From Actinobacillus sp. (GTDB lineage Bacteria > Pseudomonadota > Gammaproteobacteria > Enterobacterales > Pasteurellaceae), in NCBI GenBank assembly GCA_020026055.1, contig JAHHRA010000025.1, positions 1 through 21,393 of the forward strand: 21,393 nt of DNA, given 5' to 3'. Both the position numbers and the translations under genes were made by a program. The notes beneath the pieces are model-generated. The model was given only the letters and a program-made list of their open reading frames with translations. It was not told the DNA's origin and made no database searches. Shown here in pieces: positions 7,712-15,206 of the stretch; position 1 is the first letter of the stretch, and each line of letters starts with the position of its first letter.

Positions 7712-7744
7712 AAAATTTGATATTTGTTAAGTTGATCAAATTTT
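7712..7744. promoter_or_regulatory. Ten-base perfect dyad upstream of the deoP -35, candidate operator
   Basis: Arms AAAATTTGAT (7712-7721) and ATCAAATTTT (7735-7744) are perfectly inverted around a 13-base spacer. The dyad ends five bases from the -35 box, a usual place for an activator or for a repressor with a second site. On the minus strand it also contains TTAACAAATATCAA, an eight-of-ten FNR-like match, and TTGATCAA. The protein that would bind is unknown. Confidence 0.45.
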
Positions 7745-7753
7745 TATCATATT

Positions 7754-7838
7754 GAAAATTTGGAGAAAATTTTCTTAATTTGCCAGCGTGAAGAAAAGAT
7801 GCTGGATTTCACGCCCCCGAAGTTTGGAAAATTTTTCC
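7754..7838. repeat. Cluster of short inverted repeats between deoP and radA
   Basis: Four small dyads occur in 85 bases: GAAAATTT/AAATTTTC with a five-base loop (7754-7774); CCAGC (7783-7787)/GCTGG (7801-7805), which overlaps and excludes GCGTGAA (7786-7792)/TTCACGC (7808-7814); and GGAAAATTTTTCC (7826-7838). None is followed by a clear T-run on the minus strand. They may be protein-binding sites or alternative RNA folds; nothing more can be said from sequence. Confidence 0.4.
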
Positions 7839-7943
7839 GTCTAGAAAGTGAGGAATTTAAATTGGTTTTAAATGCGATGAACAGTGTAATTTCACAATGA
7901 TTTATAACACATTGAAGCATTTTGTAGATTTGGTAAGTGTTTT

Positions 7944-9323
7944 TTAAAATTGTTCTAGAACTGCCAATACATCTGCTAATTTTTTCACCGTAAAAATCTG
8001 CATATTGGCAATCGTGTTTTTAGGACGATTAGCATAAGGGACGATAGCTCGTTGAAAGCCGTGTTTGGCAGCTTCAGCGATACGTTCTTGTCCACTGGGA
8101 ACAGGGCGGATTTCACCTGCTAAACCGATTTCACCAAATGCGACGAGATCACGAGGGAGAGGTTGATTGCGGAAACTTGAAATTAAAGCGAGCAATAATG
8201 CTAAGTCAGCACTGGTTTCAGCGACTTTGATACCACCGACAACATTCACAAAGATATCTTGATCAGATAACATTAGACCACCGTGGCGATGTAAAACTGC
8301 AAGCAAGATAGCGAGGCGATTATGATCTAAGCCAACAGCAACGCGACGCGGATTAGCAAGAAGAGAATGATCAACTAAGGCTTGGATTTCGACTAATAAA
8401 GGGCGTGTACCTTCCCAAAGTACCATCACTGAGCTACCTGAAGTTTGTTCTTCTCCACGACTAAGGAAGATCGCAGAAGGATTTTTGACTTCTTTAAGTC
8501 CCTGTTCAGTCATTGCAAAAACACCGAGTTCGTTTACTGCACCAAAGCGATTTTTTTGACTGCGTAAAGTGCGGTAACGGGAGTCAGCTTCACCTTCTAA
8601 AAGAATAGAGCAATCGATACAATGTTCAAGTACTTTTGGACCTGCGAGCGTGCCATCTTTAGTAACATGTCCAACCATAATGATAGCGACTTGACGAGTC
8701 TTTGCATAACGTGTAAGAAAGCTGGCACATTCACGGACTTGAGCAACACTACCTGGTGAAGATTGGATATCAGCAAGATGCATTACTTGAATAGAGTCAA
8801 CGACGATAATTTGAGGGTTTAATTCATCAGCAAGATGGCAAATATCTTCAACGCTGGTTTCGGAAAGTACATTGAGCTTATCCATCGGTAAGCCAAGACG
8901 GTTAGCCCGCATTGCTACTTGTTGTAAACTTTCTTCACCTGTTACGTAAAGAGTGGACATTGTTTGCGAGAGTTTGCACATCACTTGGAGTAATAGTGTA
9001 CTTTTGCCTGCACCTGGATGCCCACCGATTAGAATCGCACTACCAGGGACTATCCCTCCACCTAATACACGATCGAGTTCAAGGAAAGTACTAGTGAAGC
9101 GAGGTGTTTTTTTGAGACTAATTTCGGAAAGAAGTTGAATTTTTCGTTGAGTTGAACCTGCATATCCTTTTAAACGATCGTTTGATGAAGTGGATTTGGC
9201 ACTTAGCATCCGAACTTCGCTAATTGTGTTCCAAGCTTTGCAAGCTGAACATTGCCCTTGCCAGCGTGAAAATTCTGCTCCGCAATCATTACAAACATAA
9301 GCTCGTTTTGGCACTTTTGACAT
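7944..9323 (-). CDS. radA: DNA repair and recombination protein RadA (Sms)
   Basis: RecA-like ATPase that drives branch migration and processing of recombination intermediates, including during natural transformation. The 459-residue protein is colinear with E. coli RadA (460). In order: zinc finger C11-x2-C14-x10-C25-x2-C28, Walker A GGHPGAGKST at 100-109, Walker B region IIVVDSIQVMH, RadA-specific KNRFG at 257-261, and a C-terminal Lon-like domain with the GLAGEIRPVPSGQERI segment but without protease function in this family. An ATG eight codons earlier is in frame, but the ATG at 9321-9323 gives MSKVPKRAYVC, which aligns with the E. coli start, and has GAGG nine bases upstream. It contains an exact DNA uptake word. 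Confidence 0.96.
   Translation of the reverse strand: MSKVPKRAYVCNDCGAEFSRWQGQCSACKAWNTISEVRMLSAKSTSSNDRLKGYAGSTQRKIQLLSEISLKKTPRFTSTFLELDRVLGGGIVPGSAILIGGHPGAGKSTLLLQVMCKLSQTMSTLYVTGEESLQQVAMRANRLGLPMDKLNVLSETSVEDICHLADELNPQIIVVDSIQVMHLADIQSSPGSVAQVRECASFLTRYAKTRQVAIIMVGHVTKDGTLAGPKVLEHCIDCSILLEGEADSRYRTLRSQKNRFGAVNELGVFAMTEQGLKEVKNPSAIFLSRGEEQTSGSSVMVLWEGTRPLLVEIQALVDHSLLANPRRVAVGLDHNRLAILLAVLHRHGGLMLSDQDIFVNVVGGIKVAETSADLALLLALISSFRNQPLPRDLVAFGEIGLAGEIRPVPSGQERIAEAAKHGFQRAIVPYANRPKNTIANMQIFTVKKLADVLAVLEQF
8566..8575 (+). repeat. Haemophilus-type DNA uptake sequence
   Basis: AAAGTGCGGT is the exact core of the uptake signal sequence of the Haemophilus influenzae group, here lying inside radA. 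By hand search it is the only exact copy I found in the window. The T-rich tracts that usually follow the core are not present (it is followed by AACGGGAGTC), so it may be chance or an eroded site. Confidence 0.5.
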
Positions 9324-9390
9324 TTTATTTTGCCTCATTACATTCATTTAATACACATAACATTTTGCTTAATAAATGTTTTAATCGAAT

Positions 9391-9396
9391 ATTATA
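9391..9396 (-). promoter_or_regulatory. -10 element of a probable radA promoter
   Basis: On the minus strand this reads TATAAT, a perfect -10, 68 bases before the radA ATG. The -35 at a 17-base spacing is poor, so the assignment rests on the -10 and on its position in AT-rich DNA. Confidence 0.35.
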
Positions 9397-9511
9397 ATAT
9401 AACCAATCTCGACGTGATTGAATGGTTTTTGCTTATTGTTACACAATTTGTTGAATTTGATAGCTAGCATGTTGATTAAAGATTGCAATGTTGGTAATAA
9501 AATTTGGAGTA

Positions 9512-9520
9512 ACCGCTTGT
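9512..9520 (-). repeat. Actinobacillus-type DNA uptake word
   Basis: The plus strand reads ACCGCTTGT, so the minus strand reads ACAAGCGGT, the core of the uptake sequence of the Actinobacillus pleuropneumoniae group. It is the only exact copy found by eye. One copy in an AT-rich gap could be chance. Confidence 0.3.
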
Positions 9521-9671
9521 TCTATTGCTAAAAGTAATTATGCAAATTCAATTGGATAGAAAATTAAAAGAAATTTGATCGTAAAAGAAATTTTAGTGCA
9601 ATTTCATTATTTAACATGAAAATTATTCCATAAAATAAGATAGTGAAATTGTAATTAACGGAGGATTTTAA

Positions 9672-9725
9672 GTGAATTTGTTAAAAAGTTACACAAAAAG
9701 AACTTTATTTAGCGTAGTTTTTTAG
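9672..9725 (+). CDS. Possible 17-residue leader peptide or gene remnant
   Basis: A GTG codon with GGAGGA eight bases upstream opens a frame of 17 codons ending in TAG (product MNLLKSYTKRTLFSVVF). The product has a basic, then hydrophobic character like the first part of a signal peptide or membrane anchor. It may be a leader peptide, the start of a gene lost by deletion, or chance. It ends 93 bases before the DUF47 gene. Confidence 0.3.
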   Translation: MNLLKSYTKRTLFSVVF

Positions 9726-9755
9726 AAAATATCATTTTTTAAATGTTAATTAATG

Positions 9756-9761
9756 TAGAAT
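9756..9761 (+). promoter_or_regulatory. Candidate -10 for the DUF47-pit unit
   Basis: TAGAAT lies 58 bases before the DUF47 start in very AT-rich DNA. The -35 at a 17-base spacing (CATTTT) is poor. Position and -10 match are the only support. Confidence 0.3.
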
Positions 9762-9818
9762 ATGGCGAATTCATTTTACCACATATATATTTTCTACTAA
9801 TTTGAGAGGAATAATATT

Positions 9819-10499
9819 ATGGCAATAAATAATATACTTGGTCTTTTCGCTAATTCTCCATTTAAACCTATTCAAAAACATTCAGAGAAAGTGACAGAAT
9901 GCTGCGATTACTTGATTGATTTTTTTGAAGTAACTTTCCAAAATGATTGGGATTGTGCAGAGATGTTGCGTCAAAAGATCGCTGAAGCTGAGAAAGAAGC
10001 GGACATATTAAAAAGGGATATTCGGCTGAAACTACCACGTGGTCTATTTATGCCTATTGCCCGTACGGATTTGTTAGAATTGACAACGCAACAGGATAAA
10101 TTAGCAAACTACGCTCGTGATATTGCAGGGCGAACAGTTGGACGTCGTTGTACTTTTCCATCTGAAATGCAAAATAGATTTATGGCGTATGTCCGTCGTA
10201 GTCTAGATGCAACAACACAAGCCAATCGTGTTATCACAGAAATGGATAATTTGTTAGAAACGGGCTTTAAAGGGCGAGAGTTTGAGTTAGTTAATCAGAT
10301 GATTAATCACCTTGACGAAATAGAAGATGATACGGATCATATGCAAATTGAATTGCGTCAAATGTTGAGGAACGTAGAATCGCAATATAATCCGATTGAT
10401 GTGATGTTTTTGTATAAAACATTAGAATGGGTAGGAGTATTAGCAGATCAAGCACAACGCGTTGGTTCGCGTATTGAGTTAATGTTAGCTCGAGCCTAG
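9819..10499 (+). CDS. DUF47 / TIGR00153 PhoU-like accessory protein for Pit
   Basis: A 226-residue all-helical cytosolic protein of the DUF47 family (UPF0111, related in fold to PhoU). Recognisable family segments are HSEKVTECCDYLIDFFEV near residue 21, EAEKEADILKRDIRLKLPRGLFMPIARTDLLEL in the middle, and ILADQAQRVGSRIELMLARA-like at the C-terminus. Members are nearly always encoded next to a Pit permease and are thought to modulate phosphate uptake; here pit follows after 16 bases. The ATG has GAGAGGA eight bases upstream. No Pho box was recognised. Function beyond a link to Pit is an inference from context. Confidence 0.9.
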   Translation: MAINNILGLFANSPFKPIQKHSEKVTECCDYLIDFFEVTFQNDWDCAEMLRQKIAEAEKEADILKRDIRLKLPRGLFMPIARTDLLELTTQQDKLANYARDIAGRTVGRRCTFPSEMQNRFMAYVRRSLDATTQANRVITEMDNLLETGFKGREFELVNQMINHLDEIEDDTDHMQIELRQMLRNVESQYNPIDVMFLYKTLEWVGVLADQAQRVGSRIELMLARA

Positions 10500-10515
10500 T
10501 TAGTTGGGGACGCTT

Positions 10516-11775
10516 ATGGAAATTATTCAACGATATGGCGAGTTGCTCATTGTTATTACTACCATTTTCGGTTTTTTTATGGCATTTGGTATTGGTGCGA
10601 ATGACGTTTCTAATGCAATGGGTACTTCTGTTGGGTCAAGAGTTATTACTGCAAAACAAGCGATTATCATTGCATTGATTTTTGAATGTGGTGGTGCGTA
10701 TTTAGCAGGTGGAGAAGTCACTAAAACGATTCAGAGTGGTATTATTGATGCTGTTGATTACATTAATATACCTGAAGTTTTAGCGTTAGGTATGATGTCT
10801 GCTTTACTTTCTTCAGGGTTATGGTTAATTGTTGCCTCTAGATTTGGTTGGCCAGTTTCCACAACACATACTATTATTGGGGCAATGATAGGGTTTGCTT
10901 GTGTAACAGTCGGTCCAAAGGCAGTTCATTGGAGTAAAATTTTTAATATCATCGGGAGTTGGTTTATTACTCCTTTTATTGCAGGACTGATTGCTTATGC
11001 AATTTTCATCAGTATGCAAAAATTAATTTTTGATACGGATGAACCGACAAATAATGCACAACAAGTAGGTCCATATTATATGGGACTTACGATAGTGATT
11101 ATTAGCATTGTGACGATGATAAAAGGGCTTAAACATATTGGATTAAACCTAAGTTTGCTGACAGTGATAGAAATTTCTGTTCTAATTGGGATCATTTCTG
11201 TTGTGGTTAGTTATTACTATTTTCGTAGTGAACGTTTTCAACGTCGTAGTAAAAGTACATTTGGTGCGGTTGAGCGAGTTTTTAGTATTCTTATGTTGTT
11301 AACTGCGTGTGCGATGGCATTTGCACATGGTTCAAATGATGTTGCGAATGCGATTGGTCCTTTAGCTGCTGTTGTTTCTATCATAAAACATCAAGGTGTT
11401 GTAACAAATGATGTTGCAATGGCTTGGTGGATTTTGCCATTAGGTGCATTAGGGATGGGCGTAGGACTTGCAGTGATGGGGCGTATTGTAATGGCAACAA
11501 TAGGTTCAGGCATTACTGATTTAACGCCATCACGTGGTTTTGCTGCTCAATTTGCAACAGCGGTGACTGTTGTACTTGCTTCAGGCACAGGGTTACCGAT
11601 TTCTACTACTCAGACTTTAGTGGGTGCAATTTTAGGAATAGGATTTGCACGTGGTATTGCTGCACTCAATCTTAAAGTTATCCGCAATATTGTGGTATCT
11701 TGGGTAATTACTTTACCTGCAGGAGCATTATTTGTAGTTATTATTTACAGTAGTTTGCGATTTTTCTTTCATTAG
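10516..11775 (+). CDS. pit: Low-affinity inorganic phosphate transporter, Pit family
   Basis: Inner-membrane permease that imports phosphate, probably as metal-phosphate with protons or another cation. The 419-residue protein has about ten to twelve hydrophobic segments and the inverted-repeat signature of PiT/PHO4 proteins: GANDVSNA at 27-34 and GSNDVANA at 272-279. A TTG four codons upstream is in frame, but the ATG at 10516 has GGGGA five bases before it and matches the start of Haemophilus homologues. It forms a pair with the DUF47 gene. After it come 84 bases before the ygiM-like gene, so the downstream genes could have their own promoter or be read through. Confidence 0.94.
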   Translation: MEIIQRYGELLIVITTIFGFFMAFGIGANDVSNAMGTSVGSRVITAKQAIIIALIFECGGAYLAGGEVTKTIQSGIIDAVDYINIPEVLALGMMSALLSSGLWLIVASRFGWPVSTTHTIIGAMIGFACVTVGPKAVHWSKIFNIIGSWFITPFIAGLIAYAIFISMQKLIFDTDEPTNNAQQVGPYYMGLTIVIISIVTMIKGLKHIGLNLSLLTVIEISVLIGIISVVVSYYYFRSERFQRRSKSTFGAVERVFSILMLLTACAMAFAHGSNDVANAIGPLAAVVSIIKHQGVVTNDVAMAWWILPLGALGMGVGLAVMGRIVMATIGSGITDLTPSRGFAAQFATAVTVVLASGTGLPISTTQTLVGAILGIGFARGIAALNLKVIRNIVVSWVITLPAGALFVVIIYSSLRFFFH

Positions 11776-11859
11776 AAACTATGTAACCAAATAGTGTCAT
11801 TTTTTATTTGAGTAAAAAACAGTAAGAAATTCCGTATTTTTTTATTTGTTAGGTGGGTT

Positions 11860-12480
11860 ATGTTTAAGAACTTTGTGAAATTTTTATTAACAGTAGTTAT
11901 CACTGTTTATGTAATACCTAGTTTTGCTGAAGAGGCATCAATGTACGTGACTGAAAATTTGCAAACTTTTTTACGTTCAGGAGGAGGAGATCAGTATCGT
12001 ATTGTGGGTTCAATCACAGCGGGTACTCCAGTAACAGTACTGAGAAAAAATGAAAAATACTCTCTTATTCGTGATATCCGCAATCGAGAAGGTTGGATTT
12101 TAAATAAAGAATTAACTAACCAACAGAGTAGTAGGAAAGAGAACCCTCTTTTAAAAGCTAAAATTGAAGAATTGACTTTAAAACTTGATAGTTTAGACGA
12201 TAGTTGGAAGCAACGTGTTAGCGAAATGCAACGTCGTACAACACAAGCAGAAATGCAAAGCTCTACATTATTAGAAGAAAATATTAAGTTAAAACGTGAA
12301 ATAGATACCATAAAAAATAAAAATCGTAATCTTGAAACAATGTTAGATGCAAATAAACAAGCGATTGCAATTCAATGGTTTATTTATGGAGGATCTGTAC
12401 TGGGCGTAGGGCTATTACTTGGACTGATTTTACCTCATATTATTCCAAGCCGTCGCCGTAAACCAAATGGATGGGCATAA
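11860..12480 (+). CDS. YgiM-like SH3 domain membrane protein (TIGR04211 family)
   Basis: A 206-residue envelope protein of unknown function. In order: signal peptide with likely cleavage after SFA (residue 23), bacterial SH3 domain about 27-85 (VTENLQTFLRSGGGDQYRIV...GWI), coiled coil about 95-168 rich in E, K, L and Q, one membrane segment about 172-194, and a basic cytoplasmic tail (PSRRRKPNGWA). This is the domain order of E. coli YgiM, which also lies directly before cca. Its SH3 domain should face the periplasm, where such domains often bind peptidoglycan; that is inference. The ribosome site AGGTGG is close to the ATG. Confidence 0.88.
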   Translation: MFKNFVKFLLTVVITVYVIPSFAEEASMYVTENLQTFLRSGGGDQYRIVGSITAGTPVTVLRKNEKYSLIRDIRNREGWILNKELTNQQSSRKENPLLKAKIEELTLKLDSLDDSWKQRVSEMQRRTTQAEMQSSTLLEENIKLKREIDTIKNKNRNLETMLDANKQAIAIQWFIYGGSVLGVGLLLGLILPHIIPSRRRKPNGWA

Positions 12481-12483
12481 ATA

Positions 12484-13620
12484 TTGGTAGAATATTACTT
12501 AGTCGGTGGTGCTGTACGCGATAAATATCTTGGTTTAGAAGTAAAAGATCGAGATTGGCTTGTCGTTGGAGCGACACCTGACGATCTTATCAGTCAAGGA
12601 TTTCAACAAGTAGGGAAAGGTTTTCCAGTTTTTTTGCATCCTAAAACAAAAGAAGAGTACGCATTGGCTCGTACCGAAAAAAAAGCAGGATCTGGTTATA
12701 CAGGGTTTATCTGTGATTTTGCACCAACGATTTCATTAGAAGAGGATTTACGGCGTCGCGACCTTACTATTAATGCAATGGCAGAAGATCAGACTGGAAA
12801 ATTGTATGATTTCTATGGTGGCAAATCAGATTTAGACAAGCGAATTCTGCGTCACGTTTCTGTAGCATTTACTGAAGATCCTTTGCGGATTCTTCGCGTG
12901 GCACGTTTTGCTGCTAGATTTGCGATATTGCATTTCGAAGTTGCACCAGAAACTATATTATTAATGCAAAAGATGACGCAATCAGGCGAACTTCAAACAC
13001 TCACGCCAGAGCGGATTTGGCAGGAAACTTTAAAAGCCTTAAATACGGATTGCCCATGGCAGTACTTTAACGTGCTGAATGATGTGGGAGCATTAGTTAT
13101 CCTTTTCCCTGAATTACACGCTTATTTAACTGAACATCAAGATTTTTTATTCAGCTACCAAAATGCGACAAAAAGTAAAAAAATCTGTGATGAAAATAAA
13201 TGTTTGTATCATTTTGTCCTTATTTTCTATAAATTGTCAGAAAATAATATTCAAAATTTATGTCAACGCCTTAAAGTAACGAATGAATTTAAACAATTTA
13301 CTCTTGCATATTGCCAATATTACAATCTATTTGAAACAACAAATATGTTAACAGCACAAAAAATTCTAACATATTTCAACGCAATTGATATTTGGCGTCA
13401 TCCTGAATTTTTTGCACAACTTTGTCAATTTGCGAATTGGAAAAATGCTAATCATAATCGTCGAATAATAGAAATTTTGCTTAAAGTTTATCGATCTACG
13501 AAAATAATCGATGTACAACAAATCATTCGAGCAGGCTTTCGGCAAGCTGAAATTCGTAGCGAATTAAATCGTCAACGCTTAACATTGATAGCGAAAACTT
13601 TATCGGAAATTGAGGCGTAG
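12484..13620 (+). CDS. cca: tRNA CCA-adding enzyme, class II, without HD domain signature
   Basis: Adds or repairs the 3'-terminal CCA of tRNA without a nucleic acid template. The N-terminal nucleotidyltransferase core is complete: GGAVRD (8-13), catalytic DRD (D22, D24), RRRDLTINAMA (90-100) and EDPLRILRVARFAARF (131-146). The C-terminal GFRQAEIRSELNRQR matches the tail of the E. coli enzyme. The protein is 378 residues, against about 412 in E. coli, and residues 210-263, where the HD phosphohydrolase domain should start, lack the HPE...H and CHDLGK motifs. It therefore looks like the shorter form without 2',3'-cyclic phosphodiesterase and phosphatase activities. The only usable start is a TTG three bases after the ygiM-like stop, giving VEYYLVGGAVRD aligned with other CCA enzymes; translational coupling is likely. 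Confidence 0.92.
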   Translation: MVEYYLVGGAVRDKYLGLEVKDRDWLVVGATPDDLISQGFQQVGKGFPVFLHPKTKEEYALARTEKKAGSGYTGFICDFAPTISLEEDLRRRDLTINAMAEDQTGKLYDFYGGKSDLDKRILRHVSVAFTEDPLRILRVARFAARFAILHFEVAPETILLMQKMTQSGELQTLTPERIWQETLKALNTDCPWQYFNVLNDVGALVILFPELHAYLTEHQDFLFSYQNATKSKKICDENKCLYHFVLIFYKLSENNIQNLCQRLKVTNEFKQFTLAYCQYYNLFETTNMLTAQKILTYFNAIDIWRHPEFFAQLCQFANWKNANHNRRIIEILLKVYRSTKIIDVQQIIRAGFRQAEIRSELNRQRLTLIAKTLSEIEA

Positions 13621-13639
13621 TAAATTTAAAGGAAATGAG

Positions 13640-14302
13640 ATGAACAATTTCTTGAGTAATTTAAAAGAGATAGCTAAAAAAATAAGCATAATTACGACAA
13701 TTAATTTGTTCGTAACAAGTTGTAGTATCAATTTTCAAGCACCGATAGATGATAACATAACCCTTTCTCATTCTGATAAAGGATGGCGATCTCATTTGCA
13801 GGGACTTCAGAATATCCACAGTTACCAAGCCAATGGACAGTTCGGAATTATCACTGCACAAGATCGCTATTCAAGTGCTTTCCAATGGCATTATCAAAGT
13901 CCAACTGATTCTGAATTGCATTTATCCGCTTTTTTAAATATGGCATCAGTGAAAGTGATGATGACAACTAATGGTTTGATCATCATTGATGATCAAGGGA
14001 AAAAACATACTCACCAACAAGCACAAAACTTGCTGGATCGACTCGTTGGGACACCTATTTCATTAACAGAACTTGCACAATGGTTAAAAGGAGTTCCACC
14101 GCAAAATGCGTCTTATAAAGTGGGCAGTAATCATTTATTAAAGCAATTTACTTATCCAAGCTTGAATGGCACTTGGAAAGTGAATTATTTAAGTTACCAC
14201 CAAGATCTTGCGATACCTATGCCAAAAGATATTTTATTGATCAATGGTAATCATCAGTTAAAAATTCGAATTACTCAATGGCAGTGGGAAAATAGTAAAT
14301 GA
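13640..14302 (+). CDS. lolB: Outer-membrane lipoprotein receptor LolB
   Basis: Receives lipoproteins from periplasmic LolA and inserts them into the inner leaflet of the outer membrane. The 220-residue precursor starts at the ATG at 13640 with AAAGGA eight bases upstream; an ATG 30 bases earlier, inside cca, is less likely. The signal peptide ends in lipobox VTSC, so the mature protein begins at C28. Family features follow: GWRSHLQGLQNIHSYQANGQ and the FQWHY segment, typical of the LolA/LolB half-barrel. The signal peptide h-region is short and somewhat polar (IITTINLFVTSC). It lies between cca and ispE, overlapping ispE by four bases, the usual order in gammaproteobacteria. Confidence 0.93.
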   Translation: MNNFLSNLKEIAKKISIITTINLFVTSCSINFQAPIDDNITLSHSDKGWRSHLQGLQNIHSYQANGQFGIITAQDRYSSAFQWHYQSPTDSELHLSAFLNMASVKVMMTTNGLIIIDDQGKKHTHQQAQNLLDRLVGTPISLTELAQWLKGVPPQNASYKVGSNHLLKQFTYPSLNGTWKVNYLSYHQDLAIPMPKDILLINGNHQLKIRITQWQWENSK

Positions 14303-15183
14303 TGACAACAGAATTGACTTTTCCTTGCCCTGCAAAATTAAATTTGTTTTTATATATTAATGGACGTCGTGAAGATGGATATCATGAGTTAGAAACACTA
14401 TTTCAATTTGTTGATTTCGGTGATGATCTCAAAATTGCATTGCGTCAAGATGGTAAAATTATTGTTAGCCCAGAACTCGAAAATGTTCCTGTTGAGCAGA
14501 ATTTGATTTATCGAGCGGCAAAATTATTAAAAGAGAAAACAGCTTGTACTCTGGGTGCTAATTTACATTTAATTAAACGCTTACCAATAGGAGGTGGGGT
14601 TGGTGGAGGATCTTCTGACGCCGCAACAACATTAGTTGCATTAAATATGCTTTGGCAGACAAATTTATCTTTAGATGAACTAACAGAATTGGGATTACAA
14701 CTTGGAGCGGATGTTCCTGTTTTTGTACAAGGAAAAGCAGCTTTTGCTGAAGGTGTTGGGAATAAGTTTCAATTCTGCACACCATTAGAAAAATGGTACG
14801 TTGTATTAAAGCCTGAGATAGCAGTATGTACAGCTAAAATATTTAATGATCCTTTACTCACGAGAAATACGCCCAAAAAAGGAATAAAAAATTGCTTAAA
14901 TTTACCTTATTACAATGATTGTGAAAAAATTGTAAAAAACCACTATCCAGAGGTTGAAGAAGCACTCAAGTGGTTGCTACAATATGCACCAGCTAGATTA
15001 ACGGGAACAGGGGCTTGTGTTTTTGCCGAATTTAGCGATGAAGAGTCTGCTCGATCTACTTTTGCTAAAAAGCCACAGACTGTATCAGGTTTTGTTGCAA
15101 AAGGGTCGAATGTTTCCTCTCTGCATCACTTCATTAGACAGCTAAAAAAACAACAGAATATGTTGTCGTTCTTTTTATTTTAA
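14299..15183 (+). CDS. ispE: 4-diphosphocytidyl-2-C-methyl-D-erythritol kinase IspE
   Basis: Fourth-step kinase of the methylerythritol phosphate route to isoprenoids, which uses ATP to phosphorylate the 2-hydroxyl of CDP-methylerythritol. The 294-residue GHMP kinase shows PAKLNLFL with active-site K13, the ATP loop LPIGGGVGGGSSDAA (95-109) and LGADVPVF with catalytic D138. LTGTGACVFAEF follows near the C-terminus. Two adjacent ATG codons (14299 and 14302) are possible; the first overlaps the lolB TGA as ATGA, which suggests coupling. The C-terminal tail ends in a hydrophobic LSFFLF. prs follows after 23 bases. Confidence 0.95.
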   Translation: MMTTELTFPCPAKLNLFLYINGRREDGYHELETLFQFVDFGDDLKIALRQDGKIIVSPELENVPVEQNLIYRAAKLLKEKTACTLGANLHLIKRLPIGGGVGGGSSDAATTLVALNMLWQTNLSLDELTELGLQLGADVPVFVQGKAAFAEGVGNKFQFCTPLEKWYVVLKPEIAVCTAKIFNDPLLTRNTPKKGIKNCLNLPYYNDCEKIVKNHYPEVEEALKWLLQYAPARLTGTGACVFAEFSDEESARSTFAKKPQTVSGFVAKGSNVSSLHHFIRQLKKQQNMLSFFLF

Positions 15184-15206
15184 AACTCTCGAGGTTAAAA
15201 CAAACG

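Larger units (their letters stand above)
7604..7943. other. Intergenic region between deoP and radA
   Basis: These 340 bases hold no convincing gene on either strand. They contain the probable deoP promoter, a perfect 10-base dyad just upstream of it, and a group of further hairpins towards radA. No clear Rho-independent terminator for radA, with stem and T-run, is seen on the minus strand. A regulator gene of the DeoQ type, found beside deoK in Salmonella, is absent. Confidence 0.7.
9324..9818. other. AT-rich intergenic region between radA and the DUF47 gene
   Basis: This divergent gap of about 495 bases has no long reading frame. It holds a perfect -10 TATAAT for radA, one Actinobacillus-type uptake word, a 17-codon GTG reading frame with a good ribosome binding site, and a -10-like TAGAAT near the DUF47 gene. 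I see no tRNA, strong hairpin terminator or clear Pho box. Confidence 0.6.

Noticed and set aside
7474..7713. A 79-codon minus-strand frame across the deoP start and leader
   Set aside because: It overlaps the start of deoP in another frame, has no good ribosome site and its product has no family features.
7735..7744. CRP site at the deoP dyad
   Set aside because: The arms are 13 bases apart and read TTTGA/TCAAA, not TGTGA-N6-TCACA, so CRP is not supported.
11991..12311. Reverse-strand gene opposite the YgiM-like gene
   Set aside because: The coding strand shows a complete signal peptide, SH3 domain, coiled coil and membrane segment; the opposite frame has no support.
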